Assembly: GCA_002402945.1 (NCBI GenBank)
Contig: DHGV01000068.1
Location: 1-18,596 of the forward strand
DNA from: Pelotomaculum sp. UBA4789
GTDB taxonomy: Bacteria; Bacillota; Desulfotomaculia; Desulfotomaculales; Pelotomaculaceae
DNA length: 18,596 nt
Direction: 5' to 3'
Below are positions 6,184-13,790 of this stretch, one piece after another; position 1 is the stretch's first letter; each line of letters starts with the position of its first letter. The notes below the pieces were generated by a model, which was given only the letters and a program-made list of their open reading frames with translations, ran no database searches and was not told the origin of the DNA. Made by a program: the position numbers and the translations under genes.

Positions 6184-8634
6184 ATGGCTGATGCAGGTAA
6201 GGGCGGGGTAGTGCCTGTCGAGATAAAAAAGAAGATGAAAGTGAAAATAAAGGGCATGACCTGCGCGGCCTGCTCCAGCCGTATTGAAAGGGCGCTGGCC
6301 AAAATGCCCGGCGTTCGTTCTGCCGTGGTGAACCTGGCCATGGAGAACGCCACTGTGGAATACTCCGGCGGTGAGATCACACCGCAGATGATCCTGGACA
6401 AGATCAGGGATGCCGGCTACACGCCAGTGATGGAGCGGGCTGAGCTGAAGATTTCCGGTATGACCTGCGCAGCCTGCTCGGCCCGGATTGAAAAGGGCCT
6501 GAACAAACTGCCGGGCGTAACCAGGGCATCGGTGAACCTGGCCACGGAAAAGGCAGTAGTTGAATTCAATCCCGCCGGGATCGGCGTGGCGGAAATAATT
6601 AAGGCGGTGGAAAAGCTGGGGTACGGGGCGGAGCCGGTTGGCGGCCGCGCCATGGAGGACACGGAGCGGGCAGAGAGGGAGAGAGAGTTCAAGCGGCAGC
6701 GGAACCTGTTGATTTTTTCCGCGGTTTTGTCTGTACCCCTGCTGGCCAATATGGTAGTGATGCTTTTCAACCTGCACCACCTGGCGCCGGAGTTTTTCAT
6801 GAGCTCGCTGTTCATGTTCCTGCTGGCTACGCCGATCCAGTTTATAGCCGGGGCCGGCTTTTACCGTGACGCATACAGATCGGTGCGCGGCGGCAGCGCC
6901 AACATGTCGGTGCTGGTGGTACTGGGCACTTCCGCTGCCTACATTTACAGCGTGGTGGTCACCTTTTTCGGCGGCCGGATTGGGGTATCCGAGGTCTATT
7001 TTGAAACCAGCGCGGTGATCATTACCCTGGTTCTGCTGGGCAAAATGCTGGAGGCGGCGGCCAAGGGCAGGACCTCCGAGGCGATTAAAAAGCTGATCGG
7101 GCTGCAGCCCAAAAATGCCCGCGTGATACGCGATGGCAATGAAATAGAGCTGCCGGTTGATGAAGTGCAGGCGGGGGATATTGTGGTGGTGCGCCCAGGG
7201 GAAAAAATCCCCGTGGACGGCGTGATCCGGGAAGGTTATTCGACGGTGGACGAGTCCATGCTCACCGGGGAAAGCCTGCCAATTGACAAAAAGGCCGGGG
7301 ACAGTGTGATCGGCGCCACCATCAACAAGCTGGGGACGTTTCGCTTCGAGGCTACCAAAGTAGGCAAGGACACCGCCCTGGCCCAGATTATTAAGATAGT
7401 GGAGGAGGCCCAGGGATCCAAGGCCCCGATCCAGCGCATGGCTGACGTTATCGCCGCTTATTTTGTGCCGGCGGTGATCGTTGTGGCTGTGGTTACGTTC
7501 CTGGCCTGGTATTATTTCGGCGCGCCCGGCAACTTCACCCGGGCCATGCTGTGTTTCACTGCCGTGCTGGTCATCGCCTGCCCCTGCGCCCTGGGTTTGG
7601 CTACCCCCACTTCGATTATGGTGGGCACCGGCCGGGGGGCCGAGTTCGGCATCCTGATCAAAGGCGGCGAGTACCTGGAAAAGACACACCTGCTTACGGC
7701 CATTGTGCTGGACAAGACAGGGACCATCACTAAAGGCGCGCCCGCTTTCACGGACCTGGTCACCGCGCCGGGTTATGAAGGTCATTATAACGAGCTGTTG
7801 AGGATGGCCGGGCGGGCGGAGAAAAATTCCGAACACCCCCTGGCCAGGGCTATTGTCAGCCACGCCGCAGAAAAAGGCGCGTATCTGGCTGACCCGCAGC
7901 AGTTCGAGGCTGTACCCGGACACGGTGTGGCGGTGGAAATGGAAGGCCGCAAAATATTGCTGGGCACGCGGAAGATGATGCGGGACAATGATGTCGACAT
8001 CGACAAGCTGGCCCGGGAGGTCGAAAAGCTGGAAAAAGAGGGCAAGACCGCCATGTTTATGGCCGTAGACGGTGTACTGGCGGCGGTGATTGGCGTAGCG
8101 GACACGATCAAAGAAAGCTCGAAAAAGGCCGTAGACCGGTTGAAGCAGATGGGCCTCGAGGTCTGGATTCTCACCGGGGATAACCAGCGCACCGCTGACG
8201 CCATCGCCAGGCAGGTGGGCATTGAAAATGTGCTGGCGGAAGTGCTGCCGGAAGAAAAGGCGGGTAAGATAGAAATGCTGCGGAGCCAGGGCAAGATTGT
8301 CGGCATGGTGGGCGACGGTATCAATGACGCCCCGGCGCTGGTCACCGCTGATATCGGCTTTGCCATCGGCACCGGTACCGATGTGGCCATCGAGGCGGCG
8401 GACATCACCCTGATGCGTGGCGACCTGAACGGTGTGCCTGATGCCATCAGCCTCTCACGGGCCACCATCAGGAATATCAGGCAAAACCTTTTCTGGGCGC
8501 TTTTCTACAATTCGGTGGGCATCCCGGTGGCCGCCCTGGGCTTTCTGAACCCGGTGCTCGCCGGCGCGGCGATGGCCTTCAGCTCAGTCTCGGTCGTAAG
8601 CAATGCCCTGCGCCTGCGCCGCTTCAAGCCATAG
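6184..8634 (+). CDS. copA: Copper-exporting P1B-type ATPase
   Basis: From this ATG the protein has 816 residues. Two heavy-metal-associated domains, each with GMTCAAC (residues 24-30 and 92-98), precede an eight-helix transporter. Marks of a Cu+ P1B-1 ATPase are CPC in helix 6 (466-468), Tyr-Asn in helix 7 (FYNS, 775-776) and MAFSS in helix 8 (797-801). Catalytic elements are TGES (361-364), the phosphorylated Asp510 in DKTGT, SEHPL with its nucleotide-binding His551, and GDGINDAP (710-717). It would pump Cu+ (or Ag+) out of the cytoplasm. I chose ATG 6184 because GGAAGGA (6168-6174) lies nine bases upstream; an in-frame TTG at 6127 would add 19 unlikely residues. No copZ chaperone or csoR regulator is adjacent, so this is a lone copA. 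A 618-codon frame antisense to it is a composition artefact. Confidence 0.96.
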   Translation: MADAGKGGVVPVEIKKKMKVKIKGMTCAACSSRIERALAKMPGVRSAVVNLAMENATVEYSGGEITPQMILDKIRDAGYTPVMERAELKISGMTCAACSARIEKGLNKLPGVTRASVNLATEKAVVEFNPAGIGVAEIIKAVEKLGYGAEPVGGRAMEDTERAEREREFKRQRNLLIFSAVLSVPLLANMVVMLFNLHHLAPEFFMSSLFMFLLATPIQFIAGAGFYRDAYRSVRGGSANMSVLVVLGTSAAYIYSVVVTFFGGRIGVSEVYFETSAVIITLVLLGKMLEAAAKGRTSEAIKKLIGLQPKNARVIRDGNEIELPVDEVQAGDIVVVRPGEKIPVDGVIREGYSTVDESMLTGESLPIDKKAGDSVIGATINKLGTFRFEATKVGKDTALAQIIKIVEEAQGSKAPIQRMADVIAAYFVPAVIVVAVVTFLAWYYFGAPGNFTRAMLCFTAVLVIACPCALGLATPTSIMVGTGRGAEFGILIKGGEYLEKTHLLTAIVLDKTGTITKGAPAFTDLVTAPGYEGHYNELLRMAGRAEKNSEHPLARAIVSHAAEKGAYLADPQQFEAVPGHGVAVEMEGRKILLGTRKMMRDNDVDIDKLAREVEKLEKEGKTAMFMAVDGVLAAVIGVADTIKESSKKAVDRLKQMGLEVWILTGDNQRTADAIARQVGIENVLAEVLPEEKAGKIEMLRSQGKIVGMVGDGINDAPALVTADIGFAIGTGTDVAIEAADITLMRGDLNGVPDAISLSRATIRNIRQNLFWALFYNSVGIPVAALGFLNPVLAGAAMAFSSVSVVSNALRLRRFKP

Positions 8635-8639
8635 TGCGC

Positions 8640-8706
8640 CAAGGGGACGGTTCTCCTGGCAAATTAATAAATATTCTGAAAATGCGCCACAAGAACCGTC
8701 CCCTTG
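8640..8706. repeat. Inverted pair of AGAACCGTCCCC repeats
   Basis: CAAGGGGACGGTTCT (8640-8654) and AGAACCGTCCCCTTG (8692-8706) form a perfect 15-bp inverted repeat around a 37-base AT-rich loop. It lies six bases after the copA stop, between convergent genes. The arm is the terminal module of the larger repeats at 953, 10092 and 12654, and stands alone at 15801. It could act as a transcript-end hairpin for either gene, although neither side ends in a T-run. Confidence 0.85.
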
Positions 8707-8746
8707 CTTCCACTAGGATGACAATACCAGACAAGCTAGCGCGGAA

Positions 8747-8814
8747 GTTAGTCAACAAATCGTGCCTGGCACCGTAAGTCAACAAAGTTACTCAACAAGT
8801 CAACAACTGGCACC
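8747..8814 (-). repeat. Cluster of GTCAACAA and GGCACC motifs
   Basis: GTCAACAA occurs at 8751, 8778 and 8799, with CTCAACAA at 8791, interspersed with GTGCCTGGCACC (8762-8773) and CTGGCACC (8807-8814). The reverse-complement form (TTGTTGAC with GTGCC or GGCGCC) flanks repeat copy A near 905-945 and 1100-1140. Weaker forms occur near 10220, 12860 and 13660. The cluster ends just before the exchanger's stop codon. Confidence 0.6.
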
Positions 8815-8826
8815 AAAAGAAACCGG

Positions 8827-9822
8827 TTACATCAGGTTGAAGACCAGAACCAGGAATACACCGTATATCGCCACGGGGTAAAGCATGTGCCTGGCGTGGA
8901 GCACATTTTTCCTGGCGACGATCAGATAGATGATGATGCTTGAGAGCAGCGCCAGGCCGGCGCAGATGGCCGCCAGGGTTGAGATCGACCAGGGGGTCAG
9001 CAGGATGCCGATAGTCGGGATGATCGAACCCTGGAATACCATCGCCCCGGTGATGTTGCCCATTGCCAGGGTGTCCTTGCCGCTTTTTACCCAGATGACG
9101 CTGTTGAATTTCTCCGGGAGTTCGGTGGCGATGGGTGTGATGATAATGGACAGGATCAGGGCCGGCATCATTACGCTTGCCGCCACCTCGCCGAGAGCGC
9201 CCACGAAATAATGCGCGCCGACAACTATCAGGCCGAGGCTGATCGCTACCTGGGTTATAATTATTGACAGAGGCGGATCTTCGCTTTTTTTCCACAGGTA
9301 CAGGGCTGGTATGTCCAGCTCGGACAGCGTATCCCCGTCACCCAGGGTCTTGTATACGTAATAGCCATAACCCGCGACCAGCGTCAGGGCGATGGGGACT
9401 TTCATGAACATATAGGGAATAAAGGCTGCAGACACGGCCAGGGAGTAAAAGAGAATAAAATATTTCAGGTCCCTCATTAACAGAGACCGCTTGACGTCAA
9501 TACACCGGCCGCTCGAGGCGCTGCAGAAGAGCACTTTGGATAATCCCACCACACCGAAGGCCAGGGTGCTCAGCATGAACGGCGCGCCCAGGATGGCCCC
9601 TATCCCTATGTCGGTGGCAATCCCGACCGGAGCGAACAAGATGGCGATCAGGGGGACCATTGTTTCCGGCAGCGCTGTGCCGATCGCCGCCAGAACGCTG
9701 CCGACCGCGCCCTCGGAGAGGTTGAGCTTTTTGCCCATCCATTCGATGCCGTTTGTAAAAATTTTTGCCCCGGCCAGGATTGTGAGCAGCCCTACGGCAA
9801 GGATCAGGATACTGGATTCCAT
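8827..9822 (-). CDS. CaCA-family cation exchanger, predicted Mn2+/Ca2+ efflux
   Basis: A 331-residue, strongly hydrophobic membrane protein (about ten helices) of the Ca2+:cation antiporter superfamily, YrbG-like. The two family repeats are visible: alpha-1 with GTALPE (48-53) then GIGAILGAPF, and alpha-2 with ATELPEKFNS (232-241) then GNITGAMVFQGS. These carry the acidic ion-binding residues. It would exchange a divalent cation for protons or sodium. I start it at the ATG at 9822, nine bases after AAGGGG. An upstream in-frame start at 9936 would translate through the riboswitch terminator, and ATG 9831 has no room for a ribosome binding site. The yybP-ykoY riboswitch and promoter just upstream predict induction by Mn2+, so Mn2+ export is the best guess; Ca2+ remains possible. 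Confidence 0.9.
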   Translation of the reverse strand: MESSILILAVGLLTILAGAKIFTNGIEWMGKKLNLSEGAVGSVLAAIGTALPETMVPLIAILFAPVGIATDIGIGAILGAPFMLSTLAFGVVGLSKVLFCSASSGRCIDVKRSLLMRDLKYFILFYSLAVSAAFIPYMFMKVPIALTLVAGYGYYVYKTLGDGDTLSELDIPALYLWKKSEDPPLSIIITQVAISLGLIVVGAHYFVGALGEVAASVMMPALILSIIITPIATELPEKFNSVIWVKSGKDTLAMGNITGAMVFQGSIIPTIGILLTPWSISTLAAICAGLALLSSIIIYLIVARKNVLHARHMLYPVAIYGVFLVLVFNLM

Positions 9823-9851
9823 TATTGACATCCCCTTATCAGGATTATTGA

Positions 9852-9902
9852 CAAACAAAAAGACCTGCGCATTTTCTAAAAACCTGAAAATACGAAGGTC
9901 TT
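9852..9902 (-). terminator. Riboswitch-controlled terminator hairpin
   Basis: On the - strand AAGACCTTCGTATTTTC (9902-9886) pairs with GAAAATGCGCAGGTCTT (9876-9860): 17-base arms with one mismatch and one G-T pair, a nine-base loop, then TTTTTGTTTG. The 5' arm reuses the AAGACCTT that closes the riboswitch aptamer, so aptamer folding and terminator are mutually exclusive. Ligand binding should allow read-through into the exchanger gene. Confidence 0.9.
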
Positions 9903-9996
9903 GCCTAACCGCTGAGGGTTTACAGGAACCGGGCATTGCTGCCGTGATGACGGCTCCTGATCCGGGCTGATTTGGCCCGGTGGCTACTCCCCTTGT
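9898..9996 (-). promoter_or_regulatory. yybP-ykoY family (Mn2+) riboswitch
   Basis: Read on the - strand, this leader starts with AAGGGGAGTAGC (9994-9983) and ends with GCAAGACCTT (9905 downward), the two hallmark conserved segments of the yybP-ykoY aptamer. Between them are the hairpins CCGGGC/GCCCGG and GCCGT/ACGGC. The outer AAGG/CCTT strands can pair as the basal helix. Members of this family bind Mn2+ and turn on Mn2+ exporters. It lies between a good promoter and the exchanger and overlaps a strong terminator, so it is complete and transcriptional. Recognition is from memory of the consensus and not a covariance search. Confidence 0.85.
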
Positions 9997-10015
9997 CTGA
10001 TTGTTATCTTAGTGT

Positions 10016-10044
10016 ATTATCACTCTAAATATGGACTAAGTCAA
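10016..10044 (-). promoter_or_regulatory. Promoter for the riboswitch-exchanger transcript
   Basis: On the - strand TTGACT (10044-10039) and GATAAT (10021-10016) are separated by exactly 17 bases. Transcription would start near 10009, about 15 bases before the conserved AAGGGGAGTAGC of the riboswitch, leaving a leader of about 187 bases. Confidence 0.8.
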
Positions 10045-10091
10045 GCGTTTTCTCTGATCAACGGGTTTGCTGAAAGCAGCGCCGATTCACA

Positions 10092-10209
10092 CGCTGTGCG
10101 GATAAATCCGCACCTACAACCGGGGATGATTCCTGGTCTTTGGCGAATTCTGACGCTGTAGGGCGGGTTTTAACCCGCCAAACCGTGACAAGAGAACCGT
10201 CCCCCTGAC
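10092..10209 (+). repeat. Modular palindromic intergenic repeat, copy B
   Basis: Same modules and order as copy A: GTGCGGATAAATCCGCAC (10096-10113), CGGGGATGATTCCTGGTCTT, GGCGGGTTTTAACCCGCC (10162-10179) and AGAACCGTCCCC (10193-10204). It lacks the TCGGCTTCAGCCGA module of copy A. It lies between two divergent transcripts, the exchanger and the SLH protein, upstream of the promoter region of both. Confidence 0.88.
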
Positions 10210-10320
10210 ACGCTGGGGTTGTTGACAACGACTTTGATTCAAGGGTATCTTAAGTTAAAAGAAATTAAATGTTGGAGTATAGGTCTGAAATATAATAAGT
10301 AAATTTAAGGAGAGGTGGGA

Positions 10321-12636
10321 ATGTGTAATTTGCCGAGGATTAAGGACAAGGCGCTATTAGCCGGGATGATTCTGAGTGTGCTTATTTTACTGCCAGTGCC
10401 GGCGTCGGCGGAAGTTTCTCTCATGGACATGAAGGCGGAAACATCGATTCAAAGGATAGCCCCGGAAATGCTGCCCCCGGCAGATCCAGGCGGGCAGCAG
10501 GCGTCAGCCAGCCTGGAGCAGGTGATCGGCATCGCCAGGGAAGCTTTTGTGGCGCCGGAAGGTTTCAGCGAGTTTTCATCAAGCTTTGACCAGAGTGATA
10601 ACGGGTCGTTCTGGGACCTGCGCTGGTATCGTTCCGGCGAACCCGGTGGCGAAATGAACGTGCGGGTAAATGCTGATACAGGTGAAATCTGGAGCATGGG
10701 GCTGTGGGATCCGCCCGCCCCAGGCCAGGAGTACCAGGGGCTGCCCGCCTATACCAGGGAGCAGCTCACAGAGACTGCGGCTGCGCTGGCAAACAAACTG
10801 CAGCCGGAGCGGTTCAGCCAGACCAGGCTGCAGCCGGCGGAAGTTAATGTTTACCGGCCGCGCCCGCTCGAGAAGCGCAGCCAGCTGGAGTACCTGTACG
10901 AATACGCCAGGATAGTCAGCGGTATGCCCTTCACGGAACACGGCATCAGCATCGCGGTAAGCGGTGACACCGGCCAGGTGACCAGGTTCGAGCTGCGCTG
11001 GGATGAGAAGACGGTGTTTCCCTCAACAGCAGGAATGATCAGCTTGCAGCAGGCTGAACAGATCTTCCGCACGGAAGCCGGTCCGGAATTGTACTATTTC
11101 CGGCCTTCCACCCCGGGCGGCAGGGAAGTGCCCCTGAAGCTGGTTTACCGCCTGCCGGGACAGCAGGACCGGGCGGTGATTGACGCCCTGACCGGCATGG
11201 TGCTGAGCAAAGAAGGCGAGTTCAACACGTATTATGGTTTAGCCGGGGCCGGCGGCAGTGATGAGATGAAAATATCCGGCGCCCAGGCGCCCGTTCCGCT
11301 TACCCCAGCGGAAGAAATTGCTGTTGAATTGGCAAAGAGACTGATCTCCAAAGAACGGGCCCTGGAACTGGCGCAGTCAGCTGTGTCTGTGCCTGGGGAA
11401 TATGCCCTGAAGAGCAGCCGGCTGGAGCAGGACTACCTGTTTAATGAATTAAAATTATGGCATTTTTACTGGGAAGCCGGGAGCGGCGAGGAGCAGAAGG
11501 CGATGGACATCGCTGTTGACGCGGCCGACGGTGAGCTGATTTCTTTTAATACTGCCTCCTACTATCCCTTTTATGGACTGGACACACCGGCGGCAGCAAA
11601 ATTCAGCGAGGCGGAAGCGCGCAAAATTGCGGAGGACTATATTAAAACAGCCCAGCCTGCCAGGTGGGCCGAGGTGGTTTTCAAGAACACCGGGAGGGAT
11701 TTTTATCCCCTGGCTGACGCGGAGGGGAAAATGCAGTCCCGCGCGTATATTTTCAATTGGGCCCGTGTGGCTGGTGGTGTGCAGTTTCCTGATAACGGGT
11801 TCAGCGTGACCGTAGACAGCGCCACCGGTGAAATCACCGGCTACCGCATGACCTGGTGGGATATTGCATTTCCCGGACAGCAGGGCGTCTTGAGCCGGGA
11901 TGAAGCCGCGGGCAGATACCTGGCGGAAGCGCCTTTGGGCGCGGCCTACCTGCGGCTGTGGCTGGGGCAGCTTTACTACACGATGGCCGGGGAGGGCACT
12001 GTTTACCTGGTCTATCACACGGACAGGGTGGACTTCACCATGCTGGACGCTTTTACCGGTGAGCTGCTCGATTACAACGGCAGTGTCGTCACTCCCTCTT
12101 ATAATAAACAAAAGTTTACTGACCTGGACGGCCACCCAGCCCGTGAAGCGGTGGAACTGCTGGCGGAGACGGGCATCATTGCCGCTGTCGGCGGCAATTT
12201 CCGCCCGGATGACGCGGTCACCCAGGCTGAGCTGATCACGATGCTGGTCAGGAGCAGCATGCAGACAGGCGTCTCTGTCACCGGCGCTGCGGCTGACGGA
12301 AGTAAGCCGTGGAACCAGAAATATTATGATAAGGCGGTGCTCCTGGGCATCATCCAGGCCGGGGAAAACCCGGATCCGGATCTGCCGGTGACCCGCGAGG
12401 TCCTGGCTCGCCTGACTATCCACACTATGGGTTTATACAAAGTGGCTGTTTTGAGCGACATCTACGTGCTGGATTTCAGTGATGCCGATGATATAGCCGC
12501 TCAGCTGAGGGGGCACGCAGCGCTGGCAGCCGGGCTGGGCCTGATTGAGCCCGTAGAGGGGAGGTTTGCGCCAAAAGCAATGGTCACCAGGGGTGAGGCC
12601 GCACAGACGCTGTTCAGGATGTTAAACACATATTAG
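10321..12636 (+). CDS. Secreted YcdB/YcdC-repeat protein with three SLH domains
   Basis: A 771-residue exported protein. The signal peptide has basic residues (RIKDK), a hydrophobic stretch and a likely cleavage after Ala30 (PASA/EV). Residues of about 40-590 hold repeated YcdB/YcdC (PepSY-like) modules marked by recurring phrases such as VNADTGEIW, VSGDTGQVTRFELRW and VDSATGEITGYRMTWW. Three S-layer homology domains follow: about 597-650 (FTDLDGHPAREAVELLAETG), about 663-712, and about 718-771 (FSDADD to RGEAAQTLFRML), which should anchor the protein to cell-wall polymers. No catalytic motif was recognised; related proteins have no firmly known role, and PepSY-like modules are often linked to peptidase inhibition. 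AAGGAG (10307-10312) fits ATG 10321 better than a GTG two codons earlier. The gap upstream has TTGACA at 10222 and TATAAT at 10291, but no well-spaced pair. Confidence 0.92.
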   Translation: MCNLPRIKDKALLAGMILSVLILLPVPASAEVSLMDMKAETSIQRIAPEMLPPADPGGQQASASLEQVIGIAREAFVAPEGFSEFSSSFDQSDNGSFWDLRWYRSGEPGGEMNVRVNADTGEIWSMGLWDPPAPGQEYQGLPAYTREQLTETAAALANKLQPERFSQTRLQPAEVNVYRPRPLEKRSQLEYLYEYARIVSGMPFTEHGISIAVSGDTGQVTRFELRWDEKTVFPSTAGMISLQQAEQIFRTEAGPELYYFRPSTPGGREVPLKLVYRLPGQQDRAVIDALTGMVLSKEGEFNTYYGLAGAGGSDEMKISGAQAPVPLTPAEEIAVELAKRLISKERALELAQSAVSVPGEYALKSSRLEQDYLFNELKLWHFYWEAGSGEEQKAMDIAVDAADGELISFNTASYYPFYGLDTPAAAKFSEAEARKIAEDYIKTAQPARWAEVVFKNTGRDFYPLADAEGKMQSRAYIFNWARVAGGVQFPDNGFSVTVDSATGEITGYRMTWWDIAFPGQQGVLSRDEAAGRYLAEAPLGAAYLRLWLGQLYYTMAGEGTVYLVYHTDRVDFTMLDAFTGELLDYNGSVVTPSYNKQKFTDLDGHPAREAVELLAETGIIAAVGGNFRPDDAVTQAELITMLVRSSMQTGVSVTGAAADGSKPWNQKYYDKAVLLGIIQAGENPDPDLPVTREVLARLTIHTMGLYKVAVLSDIYVLDFSDADDIAAQLRGHAALAAGLGLIEPVEGRFAPKAMVTRGEAAQTLFRMLNTY

Positions 12637-12653
12637 CCTACAGAGCCGAAACA

Positions 12654-12835
12654 CAAGGGGACAGTTCTCTGGTCAGGCTTTGGCGGGTTAAAACCCGCCC
12701 TACAACGTCAGAATATGCCAAGACCAGGAATCATCCCCGATTATAGGTGCGGATTTACCCGGTCAGCGGTTTGGGGACACACCCGAAACCAGGGAATGTC
12801 CCCAAATATGTGGTAGGCTGAAGCCGACCCTGCAA
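12654..12835 (-). repeat. Modular palindromic intergenic repeat, copy C (inverted, with insert)
   Basis: The reverse complement reproduces copies A and B: GGTCGGCTTCAGCC, GGGTAAATCCGCACCTA, CGGGGATGATTCCTGGTCTT, GGCGGGTTTTAACCCGCC, then AGAACTGTCCCC (12668-12657, one mismatch). Between the first two modules there is extra sequence holding its own perfect inverted repeat, TTTGGGGACA (12770-12779) with TGTCCCCAAA (12797-12806). The left palindrome half of the GTGCGGAT module has decayed. It fills most of the 285-bp gap between the SLH gene and the CDGSH gene. Confidence 0.87.
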
Positions 12836-12921
12836 TACCAGTGCTTTTCTGTTGTAGTTACTCAACAACTAAACAACCGGCGTCAAAAATATTTTCAGGA
12901 TAGAAAAGGTGGTTATTAATT

Positions 12922-13611
12922 ATGCCTGGCAGTGAAAAGAAATGTAAAATCAAGGTATCAAAGGATGGACCCTATATCGTTTCCGGCAATGTGCCCTTGT
13001 CAGAAAAAATCATCACCCCCAAAGGAAAGACATATGAATATAAGGATGGCCGTAATTTTCCAGTAGCTGAAAAATATGCGCTGTGCCGGTGCGGGCAGTC
13101 TGAAAGCCACCCCTTTTGTGACGGGTCGCATATAAAGGCTGGTTTTAACGGAACTGAAAGAGCATCTCAAGAAAGTTACGAGAAAAGGGCCGAACTGCTT
13201 AAGGGGCCGGAGCTTGACCTGATGGATGATGGCCGGTGCGTATTTGCCCGTTTCTGCCACAGAGAAGATGGAAAGGTATGGGGGCTCGTAGAAAACTCCG
13301 ATGTCCCAAAATTGAGAGAAGAGGCTATTAAGGGCGCCGGTGATTGTCCTTCAGGCAGACTGACAGTATTTGATAAAACAGGAAAAGCGATCGAGCCGGA
13401 ATTTGAGCCCGCGGTTGAAATACTTCAGGATCCCGAAAATAGAGTCAGCGGACCAATTTTTGTTAAAGGCAATATCCCCATCGAATGCGCCGATGGTAAT
13501 GTTTATGAAACAAGAAACAGGGTGGCGCTATGCCGCTGCGGCCGGTCAAGAAACAAACCATTTTGTGATGCCGGCCATGTTTCCGCAGGATTCACAGATA
13601 AAAAAGGGTAA
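12922..13611 (+). CDS. CDGSH / mono-cluster Fe-S / CDGSH iron-sulfur protein
   Basis: A 229-residue protein with three cluster sites. The first CDGSH site is CRCGQSESHPFCDGSH, with Cys55, Cys57, Cys66 and His70, which would hold a [2Fe-2S] cluster with one histidine ligand. The middle region has Cys106 and Cys112 (GRCVFARFC) and Cys142 (GDCPSGRL), resembling the divergent 4Fe-4S mono-cluster domain often fused to CDGSH. The second CDGSH site is CRCGRSRNKPFCDAGH, with Cys204, Cys206, Cys215 and His219, where the usual Gly-Ser is Ala-Gly. The likely role is electron transfer or cluster sensing in the cytoplasm; no partner can be named. A purine-rich AAAAGGTGG (12903-12911) precedes the ATG. A GTCAACAA-type motif flanks each side, and the gene seems to stand alone. 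Confidence 0.9.
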   Translation: MPGSEKKCKIKVSKDGPYIVSGNVPLSEKIITPKGKTYEYKDGRNFPVAEKYALCRCGQSESHPFCDGSHIKAGFNGTERASQESYEKRAELLKGPELDLMDDGRCVFARFCHREDGKVWGLVENSDVPKLREEAIKGAGDCPSGRLTVFDKTGKAIEPEFEPAVEILQDPENRVSGPIFVKGNIPIECADGNVYETRNRVALCRCGRSRNKPFCDAGHVSAGFTDKKG

Positions 13612-13790
13612 AGAGGAGCGGGGATATTGACTATTAAATACTGACAATTACTCTTAGTTGATACAAGTCAACAACCGGCACTATATGTAGAATATAAAAA
13701 GAAAGTCCTTTAGTTTGCCTGTGTATCCGGGTGCACTTGTCCTTCCCGGCCAACTGCTGTAAACTGGATAGTTGAAAGGGGAGTGCGGTC

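Noticed and set aside
6067..7923. A 618-codon open frame on the - strand antisense to copA
   Set aside because: It lies wholly over the copA leader and coding region, has low-complexity His/Gln/Gly-rich composition typical of a shadow frame, no ribosome site and no recognisable domain.
9823..9936. N-terminal extension of the cation exchanger starting at 9936
   Set aside because: It would translate the riboswitch and terminator sequence; the ATG at 9822 has a proper ribosome site and starts directly with a membrane helix.
11455..12423. A 322-codon - strand frame inside the SLH protein gene
   Set aside because: Composition is that of a shadow frame; the + strand product has clear signal peptide and SLH domains.
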